Source: an uncultured Chloroflexales bacterium
GTDB lineage: Bacteria > Chloroflexota > Chloroflexia > Chloroflexales > Chloroflexaceae
Direction of reading: 5' to 3'
Length of the DNA: 64,000 bases
Assembly (NCBI GenBank): GCA_937918935.1
Contig: CAKZSI010000074.1
Span: 1 to 64,000, forward strand
Shown here: positions 26,929-34,172 of the stretch, in pieces
Numbering within the stretch: position 1 is the stretch's first letter
Layout: every line of letters starts with the position of its first letter
Program-made: the position numbers and the translations under genes
Notes under the pieces: model-generated
Told to the model about the DNA's origin: nothing
What the model saw: only the letters and a program-made list of their open reading frames with translations
Databases searched by the model: none

Positions 26929-27245
26929 AATTGCGCTCCTTCCGCAGAAAGTGACTGTGCCGCAGGCATGCTACCACATGCGGACGAACGGCGGCGTTTC
27001 GGCTCGCGGGACGGAGATTGAAAGTTTGTTCAAGTGGTAGGAACCCGGGGAAACCGGGATTCCCTATGTGCCTGCGACGCGGTTTTCCACGTGGTGGTTG
27101 AGATGTACCGCGCAGAGGAGCGCAGAGGCTTTTTGAGCCCTCTGCACTCTCCGCGTGCTCTGTGGCGAGTACATGGTGGAACCCTGAACCTTACCGGTTC
27201 CACTACAGGTTGTGCGAGAGCATAGAGTTGGTTGCGGAGGAGAAG
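26929..27245. other. Divergent intergenic region with palindrome A, copy 6
   Basis: 317 bases without a gene. GGGGAAACCGGGATTCCC lies at 27047-27064 with the usual TATGTGCCTGCG tail. Confidence 0.6.
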
Positions 27246-28208
27246 ATGGTCCGGCGACAGATTGTGACGGCGCTCCTCATCGCTCAGGTGGCGGGCGCCA
27301 TAATGATCACCATCGGCCAGATGCTCAAAGATGTGCGTGAGCCGGCCTTTGCGATCGGTGTGGCAGCTATTCTGCTGGCCGTTGGGATTCTGGCGGCCTA
27401 CCGGCGAGGCTGGGAAGCGGCGTTGACGGTGAACATGGTGGCAGTAACTGTGGCCGTGGGTCTTGGAACCCCTGAGAAATTCGTGCGCGAGTATTCGGCG
27501 CTGGTCGTGCTGGCGCCCCCGGCGGTGGCGCAGGTGCTGGCCGGGCCGCGATGGATCGTGGGCAGCGCCCTGGGTTTGCTGGCCATCCTGTCGCTGCGCG
27601 CCGGGCCGGAGGCGCACTTTCTGAGTAGCTATACGTATGACTTGCGCACCCTGGGGAGCTTCGCCCTGGTGGTGACCTGTATGCTCCTCAGCCGTCTGGT
27701 GGCCGATACGGCCCTGCAGGAGGCTATGACCAATGGCGCACGGGCTGAGGAGGCCCTGCGCCGTGCCGATGCTCAGGCAGACGAACTGCGGGCGCAGGCC
27801 GAGGCGTTACGTGAACAGAACGAGCGCCAGCGGCGCCTGCTCGAACTGGTGGCGCGGCTGGAAATCCCGGCAGTATCCCTGGCCGAGGGGGTATTGCTGG
27901 CGCCCCTTGTCGGCCCAATTGACGAGGGGCGCGCCGAGGCGCTGGTGGGGCGACTGGTGCGGCACGCCAGCGCGCAACGGGCGCGCCTGGTGGTGCTCGA
28001 TGTTGCCGGGGCCTCGGATGTAGATGCTGAGGCGGCGCGGGCGCTGGGGCGCGCGGTTGAGGCCCTGCGCCTCATCGGCTGCCGGGTGGCGATCAGCGGG
28101 ATCTCCGCCGCGACGGCCAGCGTGCTCGCCAAGGGCCAGGTGGCGTTCAACGGCGCGGTGACCGTGCGGACGCCGCGCGAGGCCCTGGAACGCGAACGGG
28201 CGCTATAA
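27246..28208 (+). CDS. Membrane-anchored STAS-domain protein
   Basis: 320-aa protein. Five N-terminal helices (between about 6 and 155) are followed by a coiled coil (about 160-205, Glu/Ala/Arg-rich) and a STAS domain (about 206-312: EIPAVSLAEGVLLAPLVG, RLVVLDVAGASDVDAEAARAL). The layout resembles RsbR-type proteins with a membrane sensor in place of the globin/PAS part. The Thr phosphorylated by RsbT in RsbR (DxTG) is Ala here (D252-V-A-G). No RsbT kinase is adjacent. GGAGGAG precedes ATG 27246. Confidence 0.82.
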   Translation: MVRRQIVTALLIAQVAGAIMITIGQMLKDVREPAFAIGVAAILLAVGILAAYRRGWEAALTVNMVAVTVAVGLGTPEKFVREYSALVVLAPPAVAQVLAGPRWIVGSALGLLAILSLRAGPEAHFLSSYTYDLRTLGSFALVVTCMLLSRLVADTALQEAMTNGARAEEALRRADAQADELRAQAEALREQNERQRRLLELVARLEIPAVSLAEGVLLAPLVGPIDEGRAEALVGRLVRHASAQRARLVVLDVAGASDVDAEAARALGRAVEALRLIGCRVAISGISAATASVLAKGQVAFNGAVTVRTPREALERERAL

Positions 28209-28210
28209 TC

Positions 28211-28227
28211 GGGAAACCGGGTTTCCC
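28211..28227. repeat. Dispersed palindrome A, copy 7
   Basis: GGGAAAC-CGG-GTTTCCC followed by TGTCCCCTTGCC, immediately downstream of the STAS gene stop. Confidence 0.78.
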
Positions 28228-28245
28228 TGTCCCCTTGCCGGAGAG

Positions 28246-28270
28246 TGTGGGAGGGGTATGCCCTCCCACA
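28246..28270. terminator. Hairpin family B between convergent genes
   Basis: TGTGGGAGGG-GTATG-CCCTCCCACA, 10 perfect pairs, between the STAS gene (+) and the ABC exporter gene (-). Confidence 0.65.
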
Positions 28271-28276
28271 TAGGAC

Positions 28277-30196
28277 CTACGCGGCGAGTTCCTCCTCTCG
28301 GCGGAACTGGCTGGTGTACAGGGCGTAGTAGGCGCCCCGCAGGGCCAGCAGTTCCTCGTGCGTGCCGCGCTCGACGATCTGCCCGCCCTGCACCATCAGC
28401 ACCTGGTCGGCGTTGCGGATGGTGCTGAGTCGGTGGGCGATCACGAAACTGGTGCGTCCCTCCAGCAGCGTGTCGAAGGCCCGCTGGATCAATCGCTCGG
28501 TGCGCGTGTCCACGCTGCTGGTGGCCTCGTCGAGGATCAGGATGCGCGGGTTGGCCAGCACCGCGCGGGCGATGGCGATCAACTGGCGCTGGCCCTGGCT
28601 GAGACCGGCGCCTCGCTCGCCCAGCCGGGTCTGGTAGCCCTCGGGGAGCCGGGCGATGAAGTCGTGAGCCATGGCCAGCTTCGCCGCAGCAATCACCTCC
28701 TCGTCCGTCGCATCGAGGCGACCGTAGCGGATGTTGTTCATCACCGTATCGGAGAAGAGGAAGGTGTCCTGCAACACGATGCCGATCTGGCTGCGCAGGC
28801 TGGCCGCGGTCACCTCACGCACGTCGTGGCCGTCTATCGTTACCCGCCCCCGGCTGACATCGTAGAAGCGCGGGATCAGGTTGATGATCATCGTCTTGCC
28901 CGCCCCGGTCGGCCCGACAATGGCCACGGTCTGCCCCGGTTCGGCCACGAAACTGACCCCCTTCAGCACCGGCTCGCCGGGCTTGTACTCGGCCCAGACC
29001 TCCTCGAAGGCCACCCGCCCGGTGATCGGCGGCAGGGGCCGGGCATCGGGGCGATCCACAAGGTCGGGAACCTGGTCAAGCAAGCCGAAGATGCGCTCAC
29101 CGCCGGCAATCGCGCTTTGAATGTTTGTCCAGAGGACGGCGATCTGCTGGATGGGCTGGTTGAAGCGCTGCACGTACTGAATAAAGGCGAAGACCGTGCC
29201 CAGCGAAATGACCGTGGCGCCCAGCAGGGGCTGGTTGCGCAGGGCGCTCAGGCCGCCGACGACGACGACGATGGCGATAGCCACGTAGCCCAGGGCTTCC
29301 AGCACCGGGTTGAGGGCGCTGGTGAAACTGGCCGCGCGCACGTTGGCGTCGCGATTGGCTGCGTTGGCGCGCCGGAACTGCTCGATGCTCTCCTCTTCGC
29401 GGCTGAAGGCCTGCACCTCCCGCACTCCGGCGATGCTCTCCTGCAACCCCGCGTTGACGCTGCCCATCTCCTGGCGGCTGCGTCGAAACGCCCGTCGCGC
29501 CTGCTGCGAGAAGTAGAAGGTGGCCCAGGCCATCAGCGGTAGCACGCTCAGGCTGAGCAGGGCGTAGGGGACATTGGTCTGCAGCATCAGCGCCCCGGTG
29601 ATCGTCAATTGGAGCACGCCGCTCACCACACTGAGCAGGGCGAAGCCGAGGGTCTGCTGGATGGTGTCGGTGTCGTTAGTGATGCGGCTCATGATGTTAC
29701 CGGCCTCGTTGCGGGTGTAGAAGCCCAGGGAGAGGCGGTGGATCTGGGCGAAGGTGTCTTCGCGGATCTGGCGCAGGGCGCGCTGCCCGGCCCAGTTCAG
29801 GGTGAAGAAGGCCAGACCCTGGAGCAGCGAGCCGGCGGTGAACAGCAACGCCAGGATCGCCACCAGGCGGCCCAGGCCGGCCAGTCGGGCCTGCACGTCG
29901 AGGCTGACCGCCGGCGGGTCGATCCAGCAGGCCGCCGGATTGGGCGCCAGGTAGCAGTCAACCGCCTGGCCGATCACCGGCGCCGTCGCCACTTGCAGGG
30001 TGGTGGCAACGACAATCAGCGCCACGGTCAGTGCGATGGCGTACCACCAGGGGCGGAAGTAGCTCCAGAAGCGTGCCAGCGTTGCGCCGATCCGTTTAGG
30101 TTTCTGTGTTTCCTGGTTGAGCAGGCGGCCAGGGCCGCCCGGTCCTCCCATCATCATCTGGGTGTTCCTTATTTTCCAGGGTGTCATGCGCCCCAA
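28277..30196 (-). CDS. ABC exporter half-transporter, catalytically complete Walker B
   Basis: 639-aa protein with a six-helix membrane domain (about 40-330) and an NBD (about 390-630): Walker A GPTGAGKTMI, signature LSQGQRQ, Walker B ILILDEATSSVD with the catalytic Glu, and H-loop IAHRLST. The signature deviates from LSGGQ. With the neighbouring half-transporter, which has an Asp and a Gln at the matching catalytic places, it forms one consensus and one degenerate ATP site, as in BmrCD, LmrCD and TM287/288 exporters. Function is likely drug or lipid export. Confidence 0.93.
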   Translation of the reverse strand: MGRMTPWKIRNTQMMMGGPGGPGRLLNQETQKPKRIGATLARFWSYFRPWWYAIALTVALIVVATTLQVATAPVIGQAVDCYLAPNPAACWIDPPAVSLDVQARLAGLGRLVAILALLFTAGSLLQGLAFFTLNWAGQRALRQIREDTFAQIHRLSLGFYTRNEAGNIMSRITNDTDTIQQTLGFALLSVVSGVLQLTITGALMLQTNVPYALLSLSVLPLMAWATFYFSQQARRAFRRSRQEMGSVNAGLQESIAGVREVQAFSREEESIEQFRRANAANRDANVRAASFTSALNPVLEALGYVAIAIVVVVGGLSALRNQPLLGATVISLGTVFAFIQYVQRFNQPIQQIAVLWTNIQSAIAGGERIFGLLDQVPDLVDRPDARPLPPITGRVAFEEVWAEYKPGEPVLKGVSFVAEPGQTVAIVGPTGAGKTMIINLIPRFYDVSRGRVTIDGHDVREVTAASLRSQIGIVLQDTFLFSDTVMNNIRYGRLDATDEEVIAAAKLAMAHDFIARLPEGYQTRLGERGAGLSQGQRQLIAIARAVLANPRILILDEATSSVDTRTERLIQRAFDTLLEGRTSFVIAHRLSTIRNADQVLMVQGGQIVERGTHEELLALRGAYYALYTSQFRREEELAA

Positions 30197-30210
30197 AACT
30201 GGTTGAGAAG

Positions 30211-30233
30211 GTGGGGAAACCGGGTTTCCCCAC
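30211..30233. repeat. Dispersed palindrome A, copy 8 (seed of tandem array)
   Basis: GTGGGGAAAC-CGG-GTTTCCCCAC, perfect 10-bp arms. The tandem array begins in its right arm. Confidence 0.85.
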
Positions 30234-30372
30234 GCCCCTGCGTGCGGCGGGGGAGCGGGTTTTTCCCACGCCCCTGCGTGCGGCGGGGAAGCGGGGGTTG
30301 CCCACGCCCCTGCGTGCGGCGGGGAAGCGGGGGTTGCCCACGCCCCTGCGTGCGGCGGGGAAGCGGGGGTTG
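30229..30372. repeat. 36-bp tandem array, four copies
   Basis: Units at 30229-30264, 30265-30300, 30301-30336 and 30337-30372, plus a 10-base partial unit. Unit: CCCACGCCCCTGCGTGCGGC then GGGGAAGCGGGGGTTG. Copies 2-4 are identical; copy 1 differs at a few places. No spacers, so not CRISPR. Each unit contains a decayed palindrome A core plus its CCCACGCCCCTG tail. Confidence 0.92.
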
Positions 30373-30403
30373 CCCACGCCCCGGCCCGGCGAGGCTTTCC
30401 TGG

Positions 30404-32221
30404 TCACCCCGCAGCCTCGCTCGTATCGGCCACCAGTTGCGAATGGTAGATCTCGGCGTAGATCGGGCTGTTCTCCATTAACTCGGCATGCGTGCCACGG
30501 GCGGCCACGCGCCCCTTGTCGAGTACGATAATCTGGTCGGCGTGCAGCACGGTGCTGATGCGCTGGGCGATCACGAAACTCGTGCGCCCCTCCATCAAAC
30601 GCTCCAGCGCGCGTTGAATGGCCTGCTCGGTTTGCAGGTCAACGCTGCTGGTCGAGTCGTCGAGGATGAGCAGGCGCGGGTTGAGCAGCAGGGCGCGGGC
30701 GATGGCGATGCGCTGCTTCTGCCCGCCGGAGAGGGTCACCCCGCGTTCGCCCACGCGGGTGGCGTAGCCCTCGGGGAAGCTCGTGATGAAGTCGTGCGCC
30801 GCCGCCGCTCGGGCCGCGGCGATCACCTCCTCGTCGCTGGCCTCGGGTCGCCCGAAGGCGATATTGTCGCGGATGCTGCCGCTGAACAGGTTCGTATCCT
30901 GTAGCACGATCCCGATCTGCGAGCGCAGGCTGTCAATGGTGACATCACGCACATCGTGGCCGTCAATCAGCACCGCCCCTTCGCTCACGTCGTAGAAGCG
31001 GGGGATCAGATTGATAATACTGGTCTTGCCGCTACCGGTGGCGCCGAGCAGGGCGATGGTCTGCCCCGGTTCGGCCACGAAGCTGACGTCGCGCAGCACC
31101 GGTTCGCTGTTGCCGAAGTAGCGGAAGGTGACATTGCGGAACTCGACGCGCCCCTCGATCGGTGGCAACGGATGGGCATCGGGGCGGTCGCTGATCTCAT
31201 TTTGCGTATCCAGCACCTCGAAAATGCGATCCGCCGAGGCCGCCGCCTGGGCCATCAGGGCGATGATGAAGCCCAACTGGCCCAGGGGGAAGAAGACGTA
31301 GACCAGGTACAGGCTGAACTTTTGATACTCGCCCAGGTTGAGTGTGCCGCCCAGGATCTGCTGCCCGCCGAAGTAGAGGATGGCCGCCTGGCCGATCTGT
31401 GCCACCAGAAAGACCACCGGGAACAGGAACGAGAAGACCCGGCTGACGCGCAACTGCTGGGCCATCAGTTCGGTGGCCGCCGCGTCGAAGCGGCGCGCCT
31501 CATACGGCTCGCGGGCGAAGGCCCTGACCACCTTGATGCCGGCCAGGTTCTCCTGCAGAATCGTGTTGAGCGCGGCCAGTTTCTGCTGCACCACCGCGAA
31601 GAGGGGCTGGATCAGGCGCCCGAAGACGACGAAGATCACCAGGGCGATCGGTAACAGCGGCACCACCACCAGGGTCAGTTGCAGATTGGTGAGGGCCAGC
31701 ACCACAAGCGCCCCGCCTAGCAGCAGAAAGGCCTGGACGCTCATAATCAAGCCCTGGGCGATAAAGGTGCGTAGCCGCTCGACATCGTCGGTGGCGCGGA
31801 CCATGAGCTGTCCGGTCTGGTTCTGGTCGTAGTAGCTGAAGGAGAGCCGCTGGATCTTCTCGAAGATCGCGTTGCGCAGATCGAACGCCAGCCCCTGCGA
31901 GGTGCTCTCCGACATAAAGGCCTGGAGGAAGGAAAAGACTCCCCGCAGCACGGCGAGGAGCAGGATCAGCGCGGCGCCGTTGAGGATGACCCGCTCGGCG
32001 ACGGCCAGGTTGGCGCCGGCCCGGGTCACAGCGTCGATCATGTTCTGCACCACCTGGGGTACGGCAAGCTGTGCCAGGGTGGCGATCACCAGGGCGCCAT
32101 AGGCGATCAGGGCGCTGCGACGCTGATTGCCGAGGTAGCTAATGGCGCGTAGCAGGCCGCGGCGCTGCGTGGCAGAGCCGCTGGCGCCCATACGCACCGG
32201 CGGGTTCATCTGAGCTTGCAA
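30404..32221 (-). CDS. ABC exporter half-transporter, degenerate catalytic site
   Basis: 605-aa protein with six membrane helices (about 35-320) and an NBD with Walker A GATGSGKTSI and a canonical LSGGQKQ signature, but Walker B LLILDDSTSSVD, where the catalytic Glu is Asp, and IAQRIST, where the H-loop His is Gln. These changes mark the degenerate-site subunit of heterodimeric exporters and match the altered signature (LSQGQ) of the downstream partner. It is encoded after marR and separated from the partner gene by 207 bases holding the tandem array. Confidence 0.93.
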   Translation of the reverse strand: MQAQMNPPVRMGASGSATQRRGLLRAISYLGNQRRSALIAYGALVIATLAQLAVPQVVQNMIDAVTRAGANLAVAERVILNGAALILLLAVLRGVFSFLQAFMSESTSQGLAFDLRNAIFEKIQRLSFSYYDQNQTGQLMVRATDDVERLRTFIAQGLIMSVQAFLLLGGALVVLALTNLQLTLVVVPLLPIALVIFVVFGRLIQPLFAVVQQKLAALNTILQENLAGIKVVRAFAREPYEARRFDAAATELMAQQLRVSRVFSFLFPVVFLVAQIGQAAILYFGGQQILGGTLNLGEYQKFSLYLVYVFFPLGQLGFIIALMAQAAASADRIFEVLDTQNEISDRPDAHPLPPIEGRVEFRNVTFRYFGNSEPVLRDVSFVAEPGQTIALLGATGSGKTSIINLIPRFYDVSEGAVLIDGHDVRDVTIDSLRSQIGIVLQDTNLFSGSIRDNIAFGRPEASDEEVIAAARAAAAHDFITSFPEGYATRVGERGVTLSGGQKQRIAIARALLLNPRLLILDDSTSSVDLQTEQAIQRALERLMEGRTSFVIAQRISTVLHADQIIVLDKGRVAARGTHAELMENSPIYAEIYHSQLVADTSEAAG

Positions 32222-32277
32222 GGTAGTTTCCTTGTTGGTTAAGAGCCCGTCTACAGAACCGGGTTGTCCGATTTTTG

Positions 32278-32302
32278 TCTGGGAGGGCTATGCCCTCCCA
32301 GA
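32278..32302. terminator. Hairpin family B, marR-exporter gap
   Basis: TCTGGGAGGGC-TAT-GCCCTCCCAGA, 11 perfect pairs, between marR and the exporter genes on the same strand. It may attenuate or process the operon mRNA rather than end it. Confidence 0.6.
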
Positions 32303-32318
32303 CCCTCCCCTGAGTCAA

Positions 32319-32825
32319 TTATTCGCTTTCTTTCCCGGAAGGGCCGCGCCCTTCCGGCCCCTCCAGACGCTCCTCGCCGGCGCAAATGGCCCGCTCCAGC
32401 AGGTTGAGCAGCAGTTCCTGCTCGTGGGGGCAAAGCCCGGTCAGGAACTGGCCCATACGCTGCATCTGCTCTTCGATAACCTGCGTATGCAACGCCTCAC
32501 CGGCGGGGGTAAGTTCGAGCAGCACTACGCGGCTATCCTCGGCGTGGGCGCGCCGCATGACCAGCCCCGTCGCTGCCAGCCGCCGGGTCAGCGCCGTCAC
32601 CGAGGGCGGGCTGATCCCCAGGCGCCCGGCCAGTTCCTTCATCGCCAGCGGACCCTCCGATTGCAGGAGGCGCATAAGGCGAATATGCGATGGAGAGAGG
32701 TGCAGTTCGGTGAGCCGCTGAAAGGTCGGGCCGATCAACTGCGGGCGCAGGCGCTCGACCAGGCAGAGCAGGCGTTGTGCGTTATTGAAAGTTGGCTCCT
32801 CACGGTTCCGGGAGGGCAGCGGCAT
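32319..32825 (-). CDS. MarR-family transcriptional regulator
   Basis: 168-aa winged-helix regulator: helices at about 15-45, the recognition part MKELAGRLGISPPSVTALTRRL (as two parts at about 60-85) and wing RRAHAEDSRVVLLELTPAG. MarR dimers repress until a ligand binds. It is first in an operon with two exporter genes, and a perfect inverted repeat overlaps the transcription start, so it should repress itself and the exporter. The last residues (EGPEGRGPSGKESE) are encoded by a copy of the GGAAGGGC/GCCCTTCC hairpin, suggesting the repeat extended the C-terminus. Confidence 0.92.
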   Translation of the reverse strand: MPLPSRNREEPTFNNAQRLLCLVERLRPQLIGPTFQRLTELHLSPSHIRLMRLLQSEGPLAMKELAGRLGISPPSVTALTRRLAATGLVMRRAHAEDSRVVLLELTPAGEALHTQVIEEQMQRMGQFLTGLCPHEQELLLNLLERAICAGEERLEGPEGRGPSGKESE

Positions 32826-32857
32826 CGGGTGGCTCTTCCATATGCGATCGTTCGGGC

Positions 32858-32878
32858 GATTAGTTAGATGAACTAATC
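32858..32878. promoter_or_regulatory. MarR-type operator
   Basis: GATTAGTT-AGATG-AACTAATC, perfect 8-bp arms, 21 bases long. It lies just downstream of the -10 box, over the expected start of transcription, and 33 bases before the marR ATG. Confidence 0.8.
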
Positions 32879-32886
32879 ATATATCT

Positions 32887-32914
32887 ATCGTACCACCACT
32901 ACGGTTACTGTCAA
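32887..32914 (-). promoter_or_regulatory. marR-exporter promoter
   Basis: On the minus strand TTGACA (32914-32909, perfect -35), 16-base spacer and TACGAT (32892-32887). Transcription would start near 32880, at the edge of the operator. Confidence 0.75.
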
Positions 32915-32933
32915 GGAACGGTGCGCCGGTTGG

Positions 32934-32966
32934 GAGGTATGGGGAAACCGGGTTTCCCCATACCTC
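32934..32966. repeat. Dispersed palindrome A, copy 9 (best copy)
   Basis: GAGGTATGGGGAAAC-CGG-GTTTCCCCATACCTC, 15 perfect pairs around CGG, 33 bases. It lies between the divergent marR and oleB genes. Confidence 0.9.
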
Positions 32967-33038
32967 TGCCTTTTGCCTTTTCCCTTTTCCGGTTTGCCCT
33001 TATACTGCTCATGGTGCGTAATAGTAAGCAGGTGCGCT

Positions 33039-33929
33039 ATGCAGCAGACCCTGGCGGGCGACCTCGACGTGGATCTGGCGCCCATTCGCAAGATGTACCC
33101 CTTTCGCACGCAGCGTCTTGCCATGCCTGGCGGCGCGCTGAGTTACGTGGATGAAGGGGTCGGCCCACCGGTGGTATTGCTGCACGGCAATCCCACCTGG
33201 TCGTTCTACTATCGCCGGCTCATCTCGGGCCTCCGCGATGCCTACCGGGTCATTGCGCCTGACCACATGGGCTGCGGGCTTTCCGACAAGCCCCAGGAGT
33301 ACTCCTACACCCTCAGCACCCACATCGCCAACCTCGACCGTCTGCTGAGCCATCTGGATCTCGGTCCGCTGGACCTGGTGGTGCACGACTGGGGTGGCCC
33401 GATCGGTATGGGCTGGGCCGTGGCCCACCCCGAGCGGGTGCGGCGTCTGGTGGTGCTGAACACGGCAGCGTTTCTCTCGCCGCGGCTGCCCTGGCGCATC
33501 GCTGTGTGTCGCTACCCGCTCTTCGGCGACCTGGCGGTGCGGGGTCTCAACGCTTTCGTTCTCGGCGGCACAGTGATGGCCGTGGAACGCCCCATGCACC
33601 CCGAGGTGCGCTATGGCTACCTGCTGCCCTACCGTTCCTGGCACGACCGGGTCGCCATCCAGCGTTTCGTGCGCGATATTCCCATGAGTCCCCGCCATCC
33701 CACCTGGGCCGTGGTTGACGCGATTGACCGGGATCTGGCCGCACTGCGGAAGCATCCGATGCTTATTCTCTGGGGCGGCAAGGACTGGTGCTTTACCGAC
33801 CATTTTCTCGCCGGCTGGCTCGAACGTTTCCCCGCCGCCGATGCAGTGCGTTTCGACAATGCCGGTCACTACGTGCTCGAAGATGCCCACGAGGAGATCG
33901 TGCCGCGCGTGCGGCGCTTCCTGGCGTAA
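33039..33929 (+). CDS. oleB: OleB, haloalkane dehalogenase-like beta-lactone decarboxylase
   Basis: 296-aa alpha/beta hydrolase of the haloalkane-dehalogenase type: LHGNPTWSFYYRR (oxyanion/halide Asn), nucleophile Asp D117 in VVHDWGGPIGMG and a late NAGHYVLED His. In olefin synthesis, OleB decarboxylates the cis-beta-lactone made by OleC to the alkene. Taken as OleB rather than a dehalogenase because oleC and oleD follow on the same strand and oleA lies 12 kb away. ATG 33039 starts MQQTLAGD; no strong ribosome site is seen, and longer frames read as non-coding. Confidence 0.82.
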   Translation: MQQTLAGDLDVDLAPIRKMYPFRTQRLAMPGGALSYVDEGVGPPVVLLHGNPTWSFYYRRLISGLRDAYRVIAPDHMGCGLSDKPQEYSYTLSTHIANLDRLLSHLDLGPLDLVVHDWGGPIGMGWAVAHPERVRRLVVLNTAAFLSPRLPWRIAVCRYPLFGDLAVRGLNAFVLGGTVMAVERPMHPEVRYGYLLPYRSWHDRVAIQRFVRDIPMSPRHPTWAVVDAIDRDLAALRKHPMLILWGGKDWCFTDHFLAGWLERFPAADAVRFDNAGHYVLEDAHEEIVPRVRRFLA

Positions 33930-34172
33930 GACGGGGCGCCTCTGGCTACTCCGGCAGTCATCTTGTTCACATGTGCCAGACACAACGCACCGTGGAGGGT
34001 GCGGAGGGTTTTCAGCAATCGATTTCACATTGAAAAGAAAAACCACGTAATGACGACGTCAGTCGTCCTATCATCACCAGGCAAGACCCGCATGCGGCGG
34101 GTGAATTCAATCAGGGTAACGGCGAACTCGCAAAGCACAGGTCATGCCTTTATTCCTGAGAACGAGACGCCC

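Noticed and set aside
30229-30372. Possible CRISPR array
   Set aside because: The 36-base units are directly adjacent, without spacers, and no cas genes are present. It is a simple tandem repeat derived from palindrome A.
30096-30407. Minus-strand frame with the repeated peptide GVGNPRFPAARR
   Set aside because: The peptide repeat simply translates the 36-base tandem array and has no ribosome site.
33039-33929. Calling the hydrolase a haloalkane dehalogenase
   Set aside because: It has the family's Asp nucleophile and halide Asn, but its place next to oleC and oleD makes OleB far more likely.
33963-34172. N-terminal extension of oleC
   Set aside because: The 70 extra residues are Ser/Arg-rich, unlike OleC proteins; ATG 34173 gives a normal N-terminus. 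ATG 34050 remains possible.
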